64,000 bases of DNA, taken from positions 1,116,001-1,180,000 of the forward strand of contig JAWZYV010017538.1 in NCBI GenBank assembly GCA_038373885.1. Direction: 5' to 3'. Below, piece after piece: positions 13,390-23,716 of the stretch (position 1 is its first letter; each line of letters starts with the position of its first letter). The notes under the pieces are model-generated. The model had not been told where the DNA came from and searched no databases. It worked only from the letters and a program-made list of their open reading frames with translations. This DNA comes from Cheiracanthium punctorium. Taxonomy: Eukaryota > Arthropoda > Arachnida > Araneae > Cheiracanthiidae. A program made the position numbers and the translations under genes.

Positions 13390-13975
13390 TAATCGATGAA
13401 TAATTCAAACATATATACCAAATTGAAGCTCGATCGAATGTACCGTTTAAACGCTAGCGCACTTTCAAGAATTTCTCCCCATAGGCCATAATGTAAAAGA
13501 AATCTTTGTCGTAGCCCTGTAGAAAAACTATAAGTCCTATAAACATCAAAATCAATACCGGTCTTACAGTGGTGGTTTATAACATGTATACCCAATTTGA
13601 GCTCAATGGAATGTACCGTTTAAACGCTAGCGCACTTTCCAAAATTTTCCTCCATAGGCCATAATGTAAAAGAAATCTTTGTCGTAGCTCTGTAAAAAAA
13701 CTGTAAGTCCTATACACATCAAAATCAATACAGGTCTTGCAACGGTGGTTTATAACATGTATACCCAATTTGAGCTCAATCGAATGTACCGTTTAAACAC
13801 TAGCGCACTTTCCAGAATTTTCCTCCATAGGCCATAATGTAAAAGAAATCTTTGTCGTAGCCCTGTAGAAAAACTATAAGTCCTATACACACCAAAATCA
13901 ATACCGGTCTTGCGACGGTGGTTTATAACATATATACCCAATTTGAGCTCAATCGCATGCCCTGTTCAGGAGCTA
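13390..13975. repeat. Tandem repeat, 173-bp period, 3.4 units
   Basis: The marker TACCGTTTAAAC recurs at 13441, 13614 and 13787, exactly 173 bp apart, with few differences among units; a partial fourth unit ends near 13975. Small reading frames across the units are repeated copies of each other and show no known domain. Confidence 0.9.
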
Positions 13976-13987
13976 TCGTGTTCACTC

Positions 13988-13996
13988 ACATACACA

Positions 13997-14037
<41 letters not shown>
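13988..14037. repeat. (CA)n microsatellite
   Basis: About 24 CA units with one early interruption, inside the right part of the 13335-14180 element. Confidence 0.95.
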
Positions 14038-14039
<2 letters not shown>

Positions 14040-14238
14040 ACACACATACATCATACATCTAGTAAAAATAGCATAAATGAATTCAGAAGACCTCAAAACG
14101 TGTAAATACACCAAAATCTCAAATTCGAATTTTTTCATGATTACAATACTTTCCTTACATGGTACATGTTCGGAAAGTAAAAATAAAATGTCGACTCTTA
14201 TGGTGCAATTAAATAGATAGATAGAATTTGTTTGGAAT

Positions 14239-14407
14239 TAAGGATGGACGCGAGAGGATTTTTTTGAGAGACGAGACAGAGATTTACAGCTTTTTTGCGA
14301 GGCGAGACACACATTTTTAACATTACGATATAGGGGTTTTGCGAGACGAGACAAAGCTTTTGGGCTATTTTGCGAGACGCCTATTTTTCGTCTCGCGTCC
14401 ATCCCTA
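14239..14407. mobile_element. hAT-like MITE (169 bp) with 8-bp target duplication
   Basis: Flanked by TTTGGAAT on both sides (14231-14238, 14408-14415). Termini TAAGGATGGACGCGAGA and the inverse of TAGGGATGGACGCGAGA. The interior repeats GAGACGAGACA-type motifs four times. A second copy is at 62404-62520. Confidence 0.88.
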
Positions 14408-14442
14408 TTTGGAATTGAAATCATATGTGTGCGTGGAATGTA

Positions 14443-15748
14443 GGAAAAAACGCCACCGGTAAAAACGCCGCCGGAAAAAACGCCACCTGGAAGAAACGCC
14501 ACCGGATAAAACGCCACCTGAATAGGAAGGTGTTTGTGTTTTCTTTAGTTGTAACCTGATTAAGCGTTAGAACCCCTCAAAAAGTTCTTCGCCCAAGGCA
14601 TGGCTTAATTAAGCAGACAACCCTCGTGTATATCTTCCTTAATTTAAGGACCTTAAACACAAATTCAAAATAACTTATTTCATCATAACTTACACTGAAA
14701 GTAAAAAGTTTTATATTTTTTAATATTAAATAGAAATCATAATTTCTTCCAATTCCTATTAGAGAGAGTATCTTAAAAGTACTGATCTACGGTTTTCTTC
14801 TTTAAATATTGATCTTAGACATATATAATTAATTACAAAGTTACTTTATGGTGTCGAATAAAATTTTCAGGAAATTAAATGTAAATAAATACAAACTTTT
14901 ACTTTTTATACAGCCCTCTTACTTAAATTCCCAATAAGTAAAATATTATCCCTTGCATCAATGAGGTGATGTAGAAAGTTTAAGATTTCTCATAAGAAGA
15001 CTTACAGATGATCAATCCAAGTTTGTGAAGTGCAATAAGCTTTTCAGTATCACAAATAGAAAACATATAACTATTAAAACTATTCTAACAAAACTAATTA
15101 ATTATTCTAGCAAAACTAATAAACTATTAATTTTAATCACAGTTATACATAGCTAATATTTACATTTTAAGAAATGAGTTTTAAATCATTTTAAACCAGT
15201 TTCCTTTAAAAAGTTGTTTTTTTTTTTCAGCATTTAAAAATTTGTTTAAAAACATTACAATTAGACTTACATTTAATTTAAAGAAGATTTTTTAAAACTT
15301 GTTTTTGACTTATCAATACCATAATTTAATTTTTAAAAAGGCATCTTTAAAATAAGAGTGTCAATGTTCAAATTGAATATCCCCTCCCCCTTTCCTACGT
15401 CACTGCAGGAGCGTAACCAAGGAGTGGGATATCGGGATATATACCCCTGCGAATCTTTCAAAATTATTTATTAAGAGCTTTCAGATTTTTGTCGTCAATA
15501 AGAAATTAAGTTTATCAATACAAAATTATAACTCATACAACCCCCCCCCCGAAAAAATATTCTGGTTACGCTCCTTTCCTCATCGATTAGCATATAACGA
15601 CTATGTTGCACCATAAAACTATTAAAAGTGGCGTTTTTTCCGGCGGCGTTTTTACCGGGTGGCGTTTTTCCCGGCGCCATTTTTCCGGGTGGCGTTTTTT
15701 CCGGCGCCGTTTTTTCCAGTGGCGTTATTTCCGGTGGCGTTTTCCCCT
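14443..15748. mobile_element. Element bounded by inverted arrays of AAACGCCACCGG
   Basis: Left array (14443-14522): five units of AAACGCC[A/G]CC with spacers of 6-7 bp. Right array (15630-15748): eight inverse units (GGTGGCGTTTTT types). The arrays are inverted relative to each other and enclose about 1.1 kb of AT-rich DNA with at least one hAT MITE. Multimeric inverted ends suggest transposase-binding repeats, but no target duplication or coding region is seen and the superfamily is unknown. Confidence 0.6.
15406..15576. mobile_element. hAT-like MITE nested in the GCCACCGG element
   Basis: Starts CAGGAGCGTAACCAAGG, ends TGGTTACGCTCCTT. It is preceded by CCTACGTCACTG, which itself looks like the right end of another hAT MITE, so two insertions may abut here. 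Confidence 0.5.
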
Positions 15749-16831
15749 CACCGTCTGCATGTGTATCTTAAAATATTTTCGCTTGTGTAATTTGTTCTTT
15801 AGCAGAGTAAAATGTAGTTTATCATAGCAAACTATTTTTTTGTTGTTCACTAATAGCGCCAAACATTACAAATAATAAATTTATTCCTATCACATATAAC
15901 GTCTGAAATGTTGTAGTATGTGTTGCACAGGAGATCAATACCATAAATGCATTCGGTTCATTTCGGTCCATTGTACGACGACGGCACGATTTATAGGCAC
16001 GCACCCACATACACCCTACGCCCACCTCAAGGCCGTGCTAGGATCAGGATGATGGATGAGGATTGAAAAAAAAAAAAAAAAAAAAAATCGTTTGCCCCAA
16101 CCACTGCGAGAGGGAAACTTCTCAGTCGATAAAAGCGAGATCTTTTCGACAGTTTCAGAGCATTTTTTTTTTTTTCATTTTTTTGCTAGTATAGGGGCAC
16201 CATACATAGAGATTAAAAAACATAATAATGTGTCTAATAAGGAAGATCTTTCAGCTCGAATCTGGCACTGAGAGATATAGGGGGTGGGGAGGGTATGAAA
16301 CGATGCCCTACACATTCCGGTAGAATAATATAAGAGACGGTTGTCGACTGAAGGAGAGGGGATTGGGGGCCCAATTTATGGAATTGGGGAGCCTGGCTGG
16401 AATATGAACATTTGTCTTTACCGGGCCCCCCAGTCTGGTTAGGAGACCCGAAGATTTGAAATTTCATAAATGGTTTTCATACATACATTTTCTCTCAATC
16501 TTATTTCATTCGCGTATTTAAATTTTCGGCTTGAAATTTTGTACAAATCGTAAAAAAAATACTAGGAAATATTTGCTATACTTTAGAAATCTGGAAATAG
16601 ATCCATTCCCCAATTTGTAGCAATTTTTCGCTATTTTCAGCTCCTTTTGAATTCCGAGATTAGAACATTTTAATCATCTGAGTCAAAATTTTAATCACAC
16701 AAACTTGGGTATTACAACTGCTATTGACGTCATTTTGATGTCGGTTTTGAAGGGAAAATTCATTTTCCCTTCGATTTCAGTTGGGTTGAAATAGTTTTTC
16801 GAGACTACGCAGTTTAACTTTTTTTTATAAA
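15749..16831. other. No gene recognised
   Basis: Contains A and T runs (16065-16087, 16165-16175) and a G/C-run stretch (16270-16440, with GGGGGCCCAATTTATGG and CCGGGCCCCCCAG) that may be a decayed MITE. Confidence 0.4.
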
Positions 16832-17572
16832 TACAGGGTGTGTCACAATTCCTCCCGGGTTTAGAAGACTTATAAAATATATATATATTACCAATACAGC
16901 AACAAAGTTGACTTTGTTGGAGAAAGAAATGTTACAACTTTTATTTCACAAAAATCCAATATGTGGACCTTTCGTGACAGTGACGTATTAATGCAAGTTT
17001 GTCGGGGGTGGGGGTGGGAGAATGCAGTTACTAGTTTGTCGATGGGGGGCGGTTAGTTAGAAGATTGACATATACATCTGTTTCACGGAAGTAAAATAGG
17101 ATCTTTTACATAGTCTTTGATCCTTTGGAATACTTGATCCTTTGGCGTAAATTTCGTTTTTGGCACGAACACACAATCTTTTATGTAACCCTATAAAAAA
17201 ATCGCCTGGAATTAAGTCCAGAGAGCGAGGTAGCCACGGAAGATGGCGATTGTCGTCAGCAGAACCTCTCCAATCCAACGACGAAGAAGCCCGTTATTTG
17301 TGAAACAAAACATGCAATGTTTCTTTCTGTCTTGGGGAAGACTTTACTGACGAAAGAAACATTGCAAGTTTTGTCTTGCAACAAACTAACTGCCTTCCCC
17401 CACCCACCAAAAAAATTTCATTAATCCGTCGCTGTCACGGAAGGTTCACATATCGGACTTTTGTGAAATAAAACTTGTAACATTTCTTTCTCCAATTAAG
17501 TCAACTTTGTAGCTGTATTGGTAATATATATATATTTTTATAAGCCTTCCATAAATTGTAACATACCCTGTA
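16832..17572. mobile_element. mariner/IS630-type element with about 200-bp inverted ends
   Basis: Begins TACAGGGTGTGTCACAATT and ends with the inverse of TACAGGGTATGTTACAATT, with TA at each end. The ends are inverted copies for about 200 bp (shared ATTACCAATACAGC, GGAGAAAGAAATGTTACAA and GTGACAG.GACG blocks). A transposase remnant lies inside. A second small hairpin at about 17307-17375 (TGCAATGTTTCTTTC / GAAAGAAACATTGCA) interrupts it. Confidence 0.75.
17057..17278 (-). pseudogene. Transposase C-terminal remnant (mariner/IS630 DDE type)
   Basis: The minus-strand translation contains LPWLPRSLDLIPGDFF followed by a K.LCVRAKNE stretch. This fits the PPRSPDLTPCDFFLWG motif around the third catalytic acidic residue of mariner-like transposases, with that Asp kept (SLDL). 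The protein is cut off upstream by an inserted hairpin and has no N-terminal half, so it cannot be active. Confidence 0.65.
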
Positions 17573-17769
17573 TAATGATTTCTTCTGCATGAAGCATTGA
17601 CACAAAAGGGGCTGTTGCGCCCACAAAATGAAGTCTTTCGAATGCGAAAAGTTTCCGCAAACAGAGAGACTCCGTACATTTTCAGAAGAGCATCCAATTC
17701 TGATGACAGGAATAAGCGTTTTGAAAACTTGTGGAAGTTCTTTATGAGTGCACTGCAGAAAATACAGAA

Positions 17770-18245
17770 CACTTGTGGATTGTGATGCACTTTGTAAGGC
17801 AGATACGGTGTACTCATGCCTCATTATGATGCAAATTCCAACATAATGGAACAAGAAAGACAAATAGAGCCGATACATGGATTATGATACACTTTCCAAC
17901 ATAATTTAACAACGTAGAAAAATAGGGGTGGCACGTGAATTGCGGTACGTTTTCCAGCCTAATGAAGCAAAAAAGTTTAGCAGAGCCGACATGGATAATG
18001 AAGCACTTTGCAACATAATGTAGTAAGGATGACAAATAGGGCCTACCTATGAATTATGATGCATTTTCCAATATAATAAATCAAGAAAGACAAATACGGT
18101 CCACTGAGGATTAAAAAGCACTTTATTCCAACATAATAAAAGCAAGGAAGGCAATTAGCAACCACGCATGGATTGCGATGCATTTTCAGACGTGATGAAG
18201 CAAGAAAGACAAATTAGGTCGAAGCATGGATTATGATACGTTTTT
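17770..18245. repeat. Degenerate minisatellite, about 58-bp unit, 8 units
   Basis: Unit outline: CATGGATTATGATGCACTTT-CCAACATAATGAAGCAAGAAAGACAAATAGGG. Starts of the ATTATGAT-like block are near 17823, 17881, 17939, 17996, 18054, 18112, 18174 and 18230, i.e. spacings of 56-62. Units differ by many substitutions, so the array is old. Confidence 0.75.
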
Positions 18246-18580
18246 ATCGTATAGCAATAGAATGCGTATTTAAAATATTAAAGTGTTTTAGGTTCTTTTA
18301 TATTTATGTTTTTCCTGAAGGTAAGAAGCCTGAAAGGACTTCAATTTTCGTAAGATTGTTGAATTTAACAACTTAAGAGGCAACAATAGATTCTGATACT
18401 ACGATAACAATGTTTAAAATAGAATAGAATGTCAAATTCATTATTTATTTTAAATAGATGAAAATGAAATGTACTGAGTGCCGTTTTCATTAATACATGT
18501 CAGAATTCTTTTACTGCCAGAGTACTTGCATTTTTCAGCAGAGAAAGCGCCTTCTGATGTCGGATTATTTGATATCTTTA

Positions 18581-18581
18581 C

Positions 18582-18613
<32 letters not shown>
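18581..18613. repeat. (ATT)n microsatellite
   Basis: Eleven ATT units, 35 bp before a piggyBac-like MITE fragment. Confidence 0.95.
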
Positions 18614-18649
18614 TGCACACCTATCTTTGTAGTTTGATCTATGTGTAAA

Positions 18650-18793
18650 GCTGTCGTCAAAAAAAGGGTCTCTAGATCTGTGGCACGCGATGAACGTTTC
18701 GATCGTCCGCCATCTTGCTGGTAGTTAAGTCGAGCGATGGCAACGGCTGCCCTTTTTTCAGCATTAGGAAAGGGTTGCACCTCAAAGGGTTAA
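18650..18793. mobile_element. piggyBac-like MITE, right-hand fragment
   Basis: Half copy: begins in the loop end of the internal arm (GCTGTCGTCAAAAAAAGGG) and runs through the arm to the terminus CTCAAAGGG plus TTAA (18790-18793). The left half is missing. It abuts an (ATT)n stretch on the left and a 5S-derived SINE on the right. Confidence 0.8.
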
Positions 18794-19150
18794 TACCAAG
18801 AAGCTATTCTGTTCCCATTAGAACACCAAAAGTGAAGCAGCACCGTACGCAGGAGGGTGAACTCTTCTCTCGTTTGCTGTGGACCGCGTACGGTAAAGGG
18901 AGCTGGTGCACGTAAAATCGGCCGTGGCTCGAATGTCATCCATGTTCAAACGGTGCCTCTGGAGGGTGCCGATCCAGATGCTGCGTCTCTCATCTGGAAT
19001 TGGTTCAAAATTAGGAGATCACCCATAGCGGGGAACGTTGGTCAGCCTACTAGGCACCCCATAATGAAATGAAATGGACATCATCTCTGGCAGTTGTAGC
19101 GGCCAAGCCTATAAGTAGCCCACTGAGCCGGCCATTAGGGAAAAAAAGAT
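18794..19150 (+). mobile_element. 5S rRNA-derived SINE
   Basis: Head region reads GAACACCAAAAGTGAAGCAGC then AGGAGGGTGAACTC, parallel to the 5S rRNA internal promoter (ATCACCGAA.TTAAGCAGC ... GGATGGGTGACC). The shared SINE body follows: GGGAGCTGGTGCACGTAAAA, CATCTGGAATTGGTTCAAAATTAGG. This copy has lost part of the 5S head (GGCCTGGTTAGTACTT equivalent). It starts immediately after a piggyBac-like MITE end. Confidence 0.7.
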
Positions 19151-19214
19151 GAAAGAAAAATCTCGAAAAACAATTTCCTTTGTGCATACTTAACTGTTTG
19201 AACTTGTTGCGGGA

Positions 19215-19628
19215 TTAGCCCTTTGAAGCGCAACTTTTTCCCAATGCTGTGTCAAAAAATGGTCTCTAGATTTGGGGCACTCAATGAACGATTCAATGGA
19301 CCACCATGTTGTTGGTAGTTAAATCGAGCGATGGCAATGGTTGCCCTTTTTTCAGCATTGGGCAGTCTCTCCAGTTGTTCTTCTATGTGAATTTATTTCC
19401 ATCGTATTCTTCCAGTTCTCAGCAGATGCTACAAATAATCCAGACAATTTTCCAAATAATCGCCAATTTTTACGGTAAATGATGTACTAAAAAGTAAAGG
19501 ATTCTCGTGTCCCTATGCCACCCTCAAGAATTTTTATGGAAATCAAATGTAATATTCGTGACTGACAGCAGTCAAAACGTCAGAGCTTTGTGTCCTGACG
19601 GCGAGGACACCGTGCGTTAAAGGGTTAA
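19215..19628. mobile_element. piggyBac-like MITE, diverged copy
   Basis: Left end TTAG-CCCTTTGAAGCGC, right end GCGTTAAAGGG-TTAA (19625-19628). The inner arms are mostly collapsed: only one arm remains, so it cannot form the long hairpin of full copies. Many substitutions suggest age. Confidence 0.75.
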
Positions 19629-19693
19629 AAGACGCACTACATTTTATTTTTATTTTTTTTTTTTTTTTTTTTTTGCCATTTATGCTCAAATGG

Positions 19694-19819
19694 TTAACCC
19701 TTTAACGCGCAGTGTCCTCGCTCTGGGATCACCAAACTCTGACGTTGGTAGTTAAGTCGAGCGATGGCAACGGCTGCCCTTTTTTCAGCATTCGAAAGGG
19801 TTGCGCATCAAAGGGTTAA
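19694..19819. mobile_element. Minimal piggyBac-like MITE (126 bp)
   Basis: TTAA at both ends (19694-19697, 19816-19819) with both family termini, CCCTTTAACGCGCAGTG on the left and the inverse of CCCTTTGATGCGCAACC on the right. All middle sequence between ACTCTGACG and TTGGTAGTTAAGTCGAG is deleted. It shows that the two ends plus about 100 bp are a separable unit. Confidence 0.85.
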
Positions 19820-21856
19820 TGACAGGAACATTATTCAATTCTCATTCAAACAAAGAAAAATCAACTACTGAGAAAAATGACACTGAGGATTCTTATTCTC
19901 TGTTTGCTGCAAGTAACAGATTTTACTCTTATGAGATGGATCCTTACTAAAGTTCTATTTTACCAGTGATGTGTTCTGTGAAGCTGTCTGGTTCTTTGGC
20001 ACAATTTTTGAGAGAGGCACACGACTGCTATCGTCATCGGTGCATTAGCTAACAGTATAGTAGGCTTTTATACGTACTGAATATAATCCAGGCAGCTAAC
20101 AAACAAAATATGAAAAAAAAAGAACAGGAGAATCAAACTAGGAAATCTTTGAATTCAAAAAATTTAGTTAAAAAAAATTATAAAGAGAAAAGGGGCGAGG
20201 TGGGCTGGGTGAAGAAGAAAAGGGAGAACTCTGGTGAAATCCCGATGTCGCCTCTCCCTGTGATGCTATGTAATCCTACGGTCACATGTACAGGCACACA
20301 CACACGCACAATCACACCGTGGTTACGAAAGAGAGTGAAAAAGCTAGGATGCAGAGGCAAGGGAGATGAAAAAAAAACACAGACTGAAAATATCCCTTTG
20401 CATCAAAATGGCTTGGCTGTTCCAAGAATACTACTGCCTCCCACGTTCGAACTGTGAAGGGCGGGGGGGGAGACATCGGACAATAGGGAGTGCAATTGTC
20501 CCCCTTCTCCCTCCCTCCTCACTTTCATTGTGTGGATACGTTCAGCCGAGTCTTTGTTGTCGCCTCTGCAATAAATGGCCCCTGATTCCCCCCCCCCCTC
20601 ATGAAGTAGGGGGGGAATGGGGCCCTGGCAGGGGCGGCCTTGTAAATGAACGGGATCCAGGGTAAAACTGCAGCACTTGAATTGGATTCGGGCAAGGGTT
20701 GCCTGGTCGTTGCTCCCCCGACAAAATAGGGAAGCTACCCTCAAATCGAAACTGGAAATAGCTTCAGCAATGTGCTTGCATCTTTTCAGCTCGAGCTGCC
20801 GTCAGAAGAGGGCGAAACCAGACATAACCTGTGTGTACTAGTCGGAAACCTGTCTTTAACGGAAATAAATATTTCACCCGTCTCGGTTGACGTGCAAGTT
20901 AAATACCCTGCAATAGATTCGAATCCCTTGATTAGAATGCGGAAATGAAACCTAAAAACAGCCACCTGCAGTGAATGATCTAGTAAATCAACAATCATCT
21001 TACTATGGTTCCTGCGATCTGTAGGACATAATTTAAGGGGGGGTGGGTAATTTCAATGGTCATCGGTTGCCATAAAATCCGAATGAAAATAAAAAATGAA
21101 AATAATCGCTTCAACTAAATGCTAAACTTTATTATGATTAATATCATCATAGTGTTTAATAAATGATAACTTTGGCTTTATTAGGATTTATTGATTATGA
21201 CTGATCAGTCAAGACTCTTACTTAAATTTAATATACCAACCACTAACAACACGAGAACAGTTTACTGGCAGTGTAGATTAAATCATGTGACTTATCAATT
21301 TGAAATTTTCTAATGAGGAAAATGATTCTGCATATGATAAAAAGTACTTTTTTCGAGAATTCAAGCATGTTCCTAATTTCAAATTTCTGAGCAACTGAAG
21401 AAGTCAAATTTATCTTTAATGAGGAATAAGTTTAATAACTTCTAGGAGAAAAACGCTATAAGATTATTGTGCTTATAAAATTTGTATTACTTATTTATTT
21501 GATTCTCTGGGTGAATTGAAAAAATGTAAACTACTGAATTTCAGAACCCCACAATGAGTTTAGACAATGACCTAAGCAATGAAGATATATGTTGTAGATT
21601 TAATAGCTCCTTTAACTCGAACCCATGTTTAACTCTTATTCTCTCCTATCGTTGCAAAGACGCTGCAACAAAGCTTCCCTTGGTATACCCAGGTTTGCAT
21701 CTTCGCACTGATTTTTGAAAGCACCACTTGAACCCACTATTAAATGCAATTCTTCCCCTTGAGGAAAATTATACACATGCACAGACTTTAGAGTTCCAAC
21801 ACTGTAAAATAATAAATTAAGTTTGATGAAAGCAACTCCAATTAGAGAAGGCATTC
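19820..21856. other. No gene recognised
   Basis: Includes a purine/G-run stretch at 20190-20660. Overlapping frames there on both strands look like composition effects. 20820-21856 is ordinary AT-rich DNA. Confidence 0.4.
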
Positions 21857-22460
21857 ACTCTAAATAGTGTTACTTTCAATTTGAAAAACAGTTTATATGT
21901 GTGTATATTTTTTAAACAAGAACGAAGAGGTATAGAAGTGAAACTTGAATTTTTCCGTTATCCACTTTAAATATTTTTCTTTCCAAGACATCCAATATTT
22001 TTCTTTCGAAGTTTTTTTTCTACTTTACTCTTTCCAAGACATCCACTCTATGTCGGTAAACATTTTATGATATGCGATATCTTTGTTAAACACAAACTCA
22101 TACGTGAGTGTGAAGAATTGAAAGTGGTGTTTAATGAACGGAATTTTCCGTCTCAACCGCTCAGTGGATTAACAAGAATAGTGTTCTTTTCACGTTAAAG
22201 AACAGTTTATAATATGCGTGTGTATTTGTTAAATAAGGATGCAGGCGTGTAGAAGTGAAAATTGAATTTTTCAGTTATCCACTCTAAATGTTGTACTTTC
22301 CAAGACATCCACTGTAAACACTGCACTTTCACGTTTTAATGTCGGTAAACAGTTTATGATATGCGAGTACCTTTGTTAAACACAGCCGTAAGTGTGTGGA
22401 AGTGAAAGTGGCATTTAATGAACGGAATTTTCCGTCTCAACGGTTCAATAGATTAACAAC

Positions 22461-22856
22461 AAAATTTTACCACGGTGGCCTAGTCACTAAACACCGTTCC
22501 CGAAAGAACACGGAAAGTGAAGCAGCACCCGGCTTGACCAGTGCTTAGGAGGGTGAGCTCCTCTCGCGGCTGGTCTGCTGTGGGACCGTGTACGATGATG
22601 AGAGCTGGCGCACGTAAAATTCGTCGTGACTCCAATGTCCTCCATGTTTAACACAACCTTGGGGGGCGTGTGCCGATTTCAGATGGTCCCTCATCTGGAA
22701 TTGGATCAAAATTAGGGGACCCTGAGCTAAGTCGGACTCCCTCCCTCTGGGGCTCATTAAAATGGAAGCCGCCCCTTCGGCTCATCGCCTTCCTATATAG
22801 GGAGATCTGGTTGCCAGAGGGCATTAGCAACAACAACAGCAAACCACGAAAACTAG
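22461..22856 (+). mobile_element. 5S rRNA-derived SINE, full copy
   Basis: Starts near CCACGGTGGCCTAGTC. The head runs CCGTTCCCGAAAGAACACGG-AAAGTGAAGCAGC-ACCCGGCTTGACCAGTGCTTAGGAGGGTGA, which follows 5S rRNA A-box, intermediate element and C-box order. The body has GGACCGTGTACG, AGAGCTGGCGCACGTAAAA, CTCATCTGGAATTGGATCAA and a 3' CAACAACAACAGC simple tail. It interrupts the 284-bp tandem array. Confidence 0.78.
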
Positions 22857-22904
22857 TGTTATTTTCAAGTTAAAAAAACAGTTTATGATATGCGTGTATA
22901 TTTG

Positions 22905-23428
22905 TTAACCCTTTAACGCACAGTGTTCCCGCTCTGGGAACACCAAACTCTGACGTTTTGACTGTTGCCAGTCACGAAGAATAGATTTCATTTCTATAAA
23001 AATAGTTGCGGGTGACCTACCTCAACGAGAATCCTTTACTTTTTATCACGTCATTTCCCGTAAAAAAAAAAAAAAAATGGTCACGATTATTTTTAACAGC
23101 ACTGACATCTGCTGAAAAATGGAAGAATGCGAGAACAGCTGGACAGATTGCCCAATGCTGAAAAAAGGGCAGCCGTTGTCATCGCACGACTTAACTACCA
23201 GCAAGATGGCGGACGATCGAAACGTTCATCACGTGCCACAGATCTAGAGAAGGACCTTTTCTGACGACAGCTGGCTGTGCCGCACAGCCAGCTGTCGTCA
23301 AAAAAGGGTCTCTAGATCTGTGGCACGCCATGAACGTTTCGATCGTCCGCCATTTTGCTGGTAGTTAAGTCGAGCGATGGCAACGGCTGCCCTTTTTTCA
23401 GCATTGGGAAAGGGTTGCAAAGGGTTAA
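22905..23428. mobile_element. piggyBac-like MITE, full-length
   Basis: Complete: TTAA (22905-22908), left terminus CCCTTTAACGCACAGTG, a unique left arm of about 240 bp, the two inverted internal arms meeting at GGCTGTGC/GCACAGCC around 23280, and right terminus with TTAA at 23425-23428. It sits inside a 284-bp tandem repeat unit, whose sequence resumes on the far side at the TTAA, confirming the insertion boundaries. Confidence 0.88.
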
Positions 23429-23680
23429 ACAAGGACGCAGGGGTATAGAAGTGAAAAGTAATAATTTCAATTATTCACACTAAACACTGTACTTTCCAAG
23501 ATATCGACTCTAAACATTGTACTTCCACGTTTTAATATATGTCTCAGTTTAAGTTTATGATATGCTAGTATGGTTTTTAAGACGTAGGTGTACATAGAAG
23601 TGAAAAGCAACGTTAATGAACGGAATTTTCCGTATCAACCGCTCAGTGAATTAACAAGACTTACGCAGTGAATTAACAAG

Positions 23681-23716
23681 TAAGGAAATACATACAGTGT
23701 ATGTATTTCCTTACAA
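23681..23716. repeat. Perfect hairpin, 16-bp stem, 3-nt loop
   Basis: GTAAGGAAATACATAC followed by AGT and its exact inverse. It lies just after the 284-bp array. It could be the end of a small foldback element. Confidence 0.85.

Larger units (their letters stand above)
13335..14180. mobile_element. Related hairpin-ended element with 173-bp tandem repeats
   Basis: Left end ACTTTCCGAACA at about 13340; right end is a hairpin TACTTTCC (14147-14154) / GGAAAGTA (14172-14179) whose loop contains ACATGGTACATGT. Rightmost inner part is a (CA)n tract. The core is a tandem array. The hairpin end with a GTAC-containing loop, and a shared module (CCCATAG...AATGTA...AAATCTTT...CCTGTAGA..AACTAT), link it to the 3252-7045 element. 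Confidence 0.6.
21857..23660. repeat. Tandem array with 284-288-bp unit, interrupted twice
   Basis: Marker GAACGGAATTTTCCGT lies at 22136, 22420 and 23618. The first spacing is 284 bp; the second is 1198 bp but falls to about 288 when the SINE (about 390 bp) and the piggyBac-like MITE (520 bp) are removed. Other shared blocks: ACAGTTTATGATATGCG, TTTCCAAGACATCCACT, AGGTATAGAAGTGAAA. About four units, moderately diverged; no coding potential. Confidence 0.82.

Noticed and set aside
13390..13975. CRISPR-like repeats
   Set aside because: Units are 173 bp and tandem with no spacers; the host is eukaryotic.
17446..17878. Minus-strand frames of about 125 codons near 17.5-17.9 kb
   Set aside because: They run across the mariner-type terminal repeat and into the 58-bp minisatellite, so they cannot be one real coding exon.
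20110..20744. Gene in the purine-rich stretch
   Set aside because: Lys/Glu-rich and Pro-rich translations in several frames follow from A/G and C runs.
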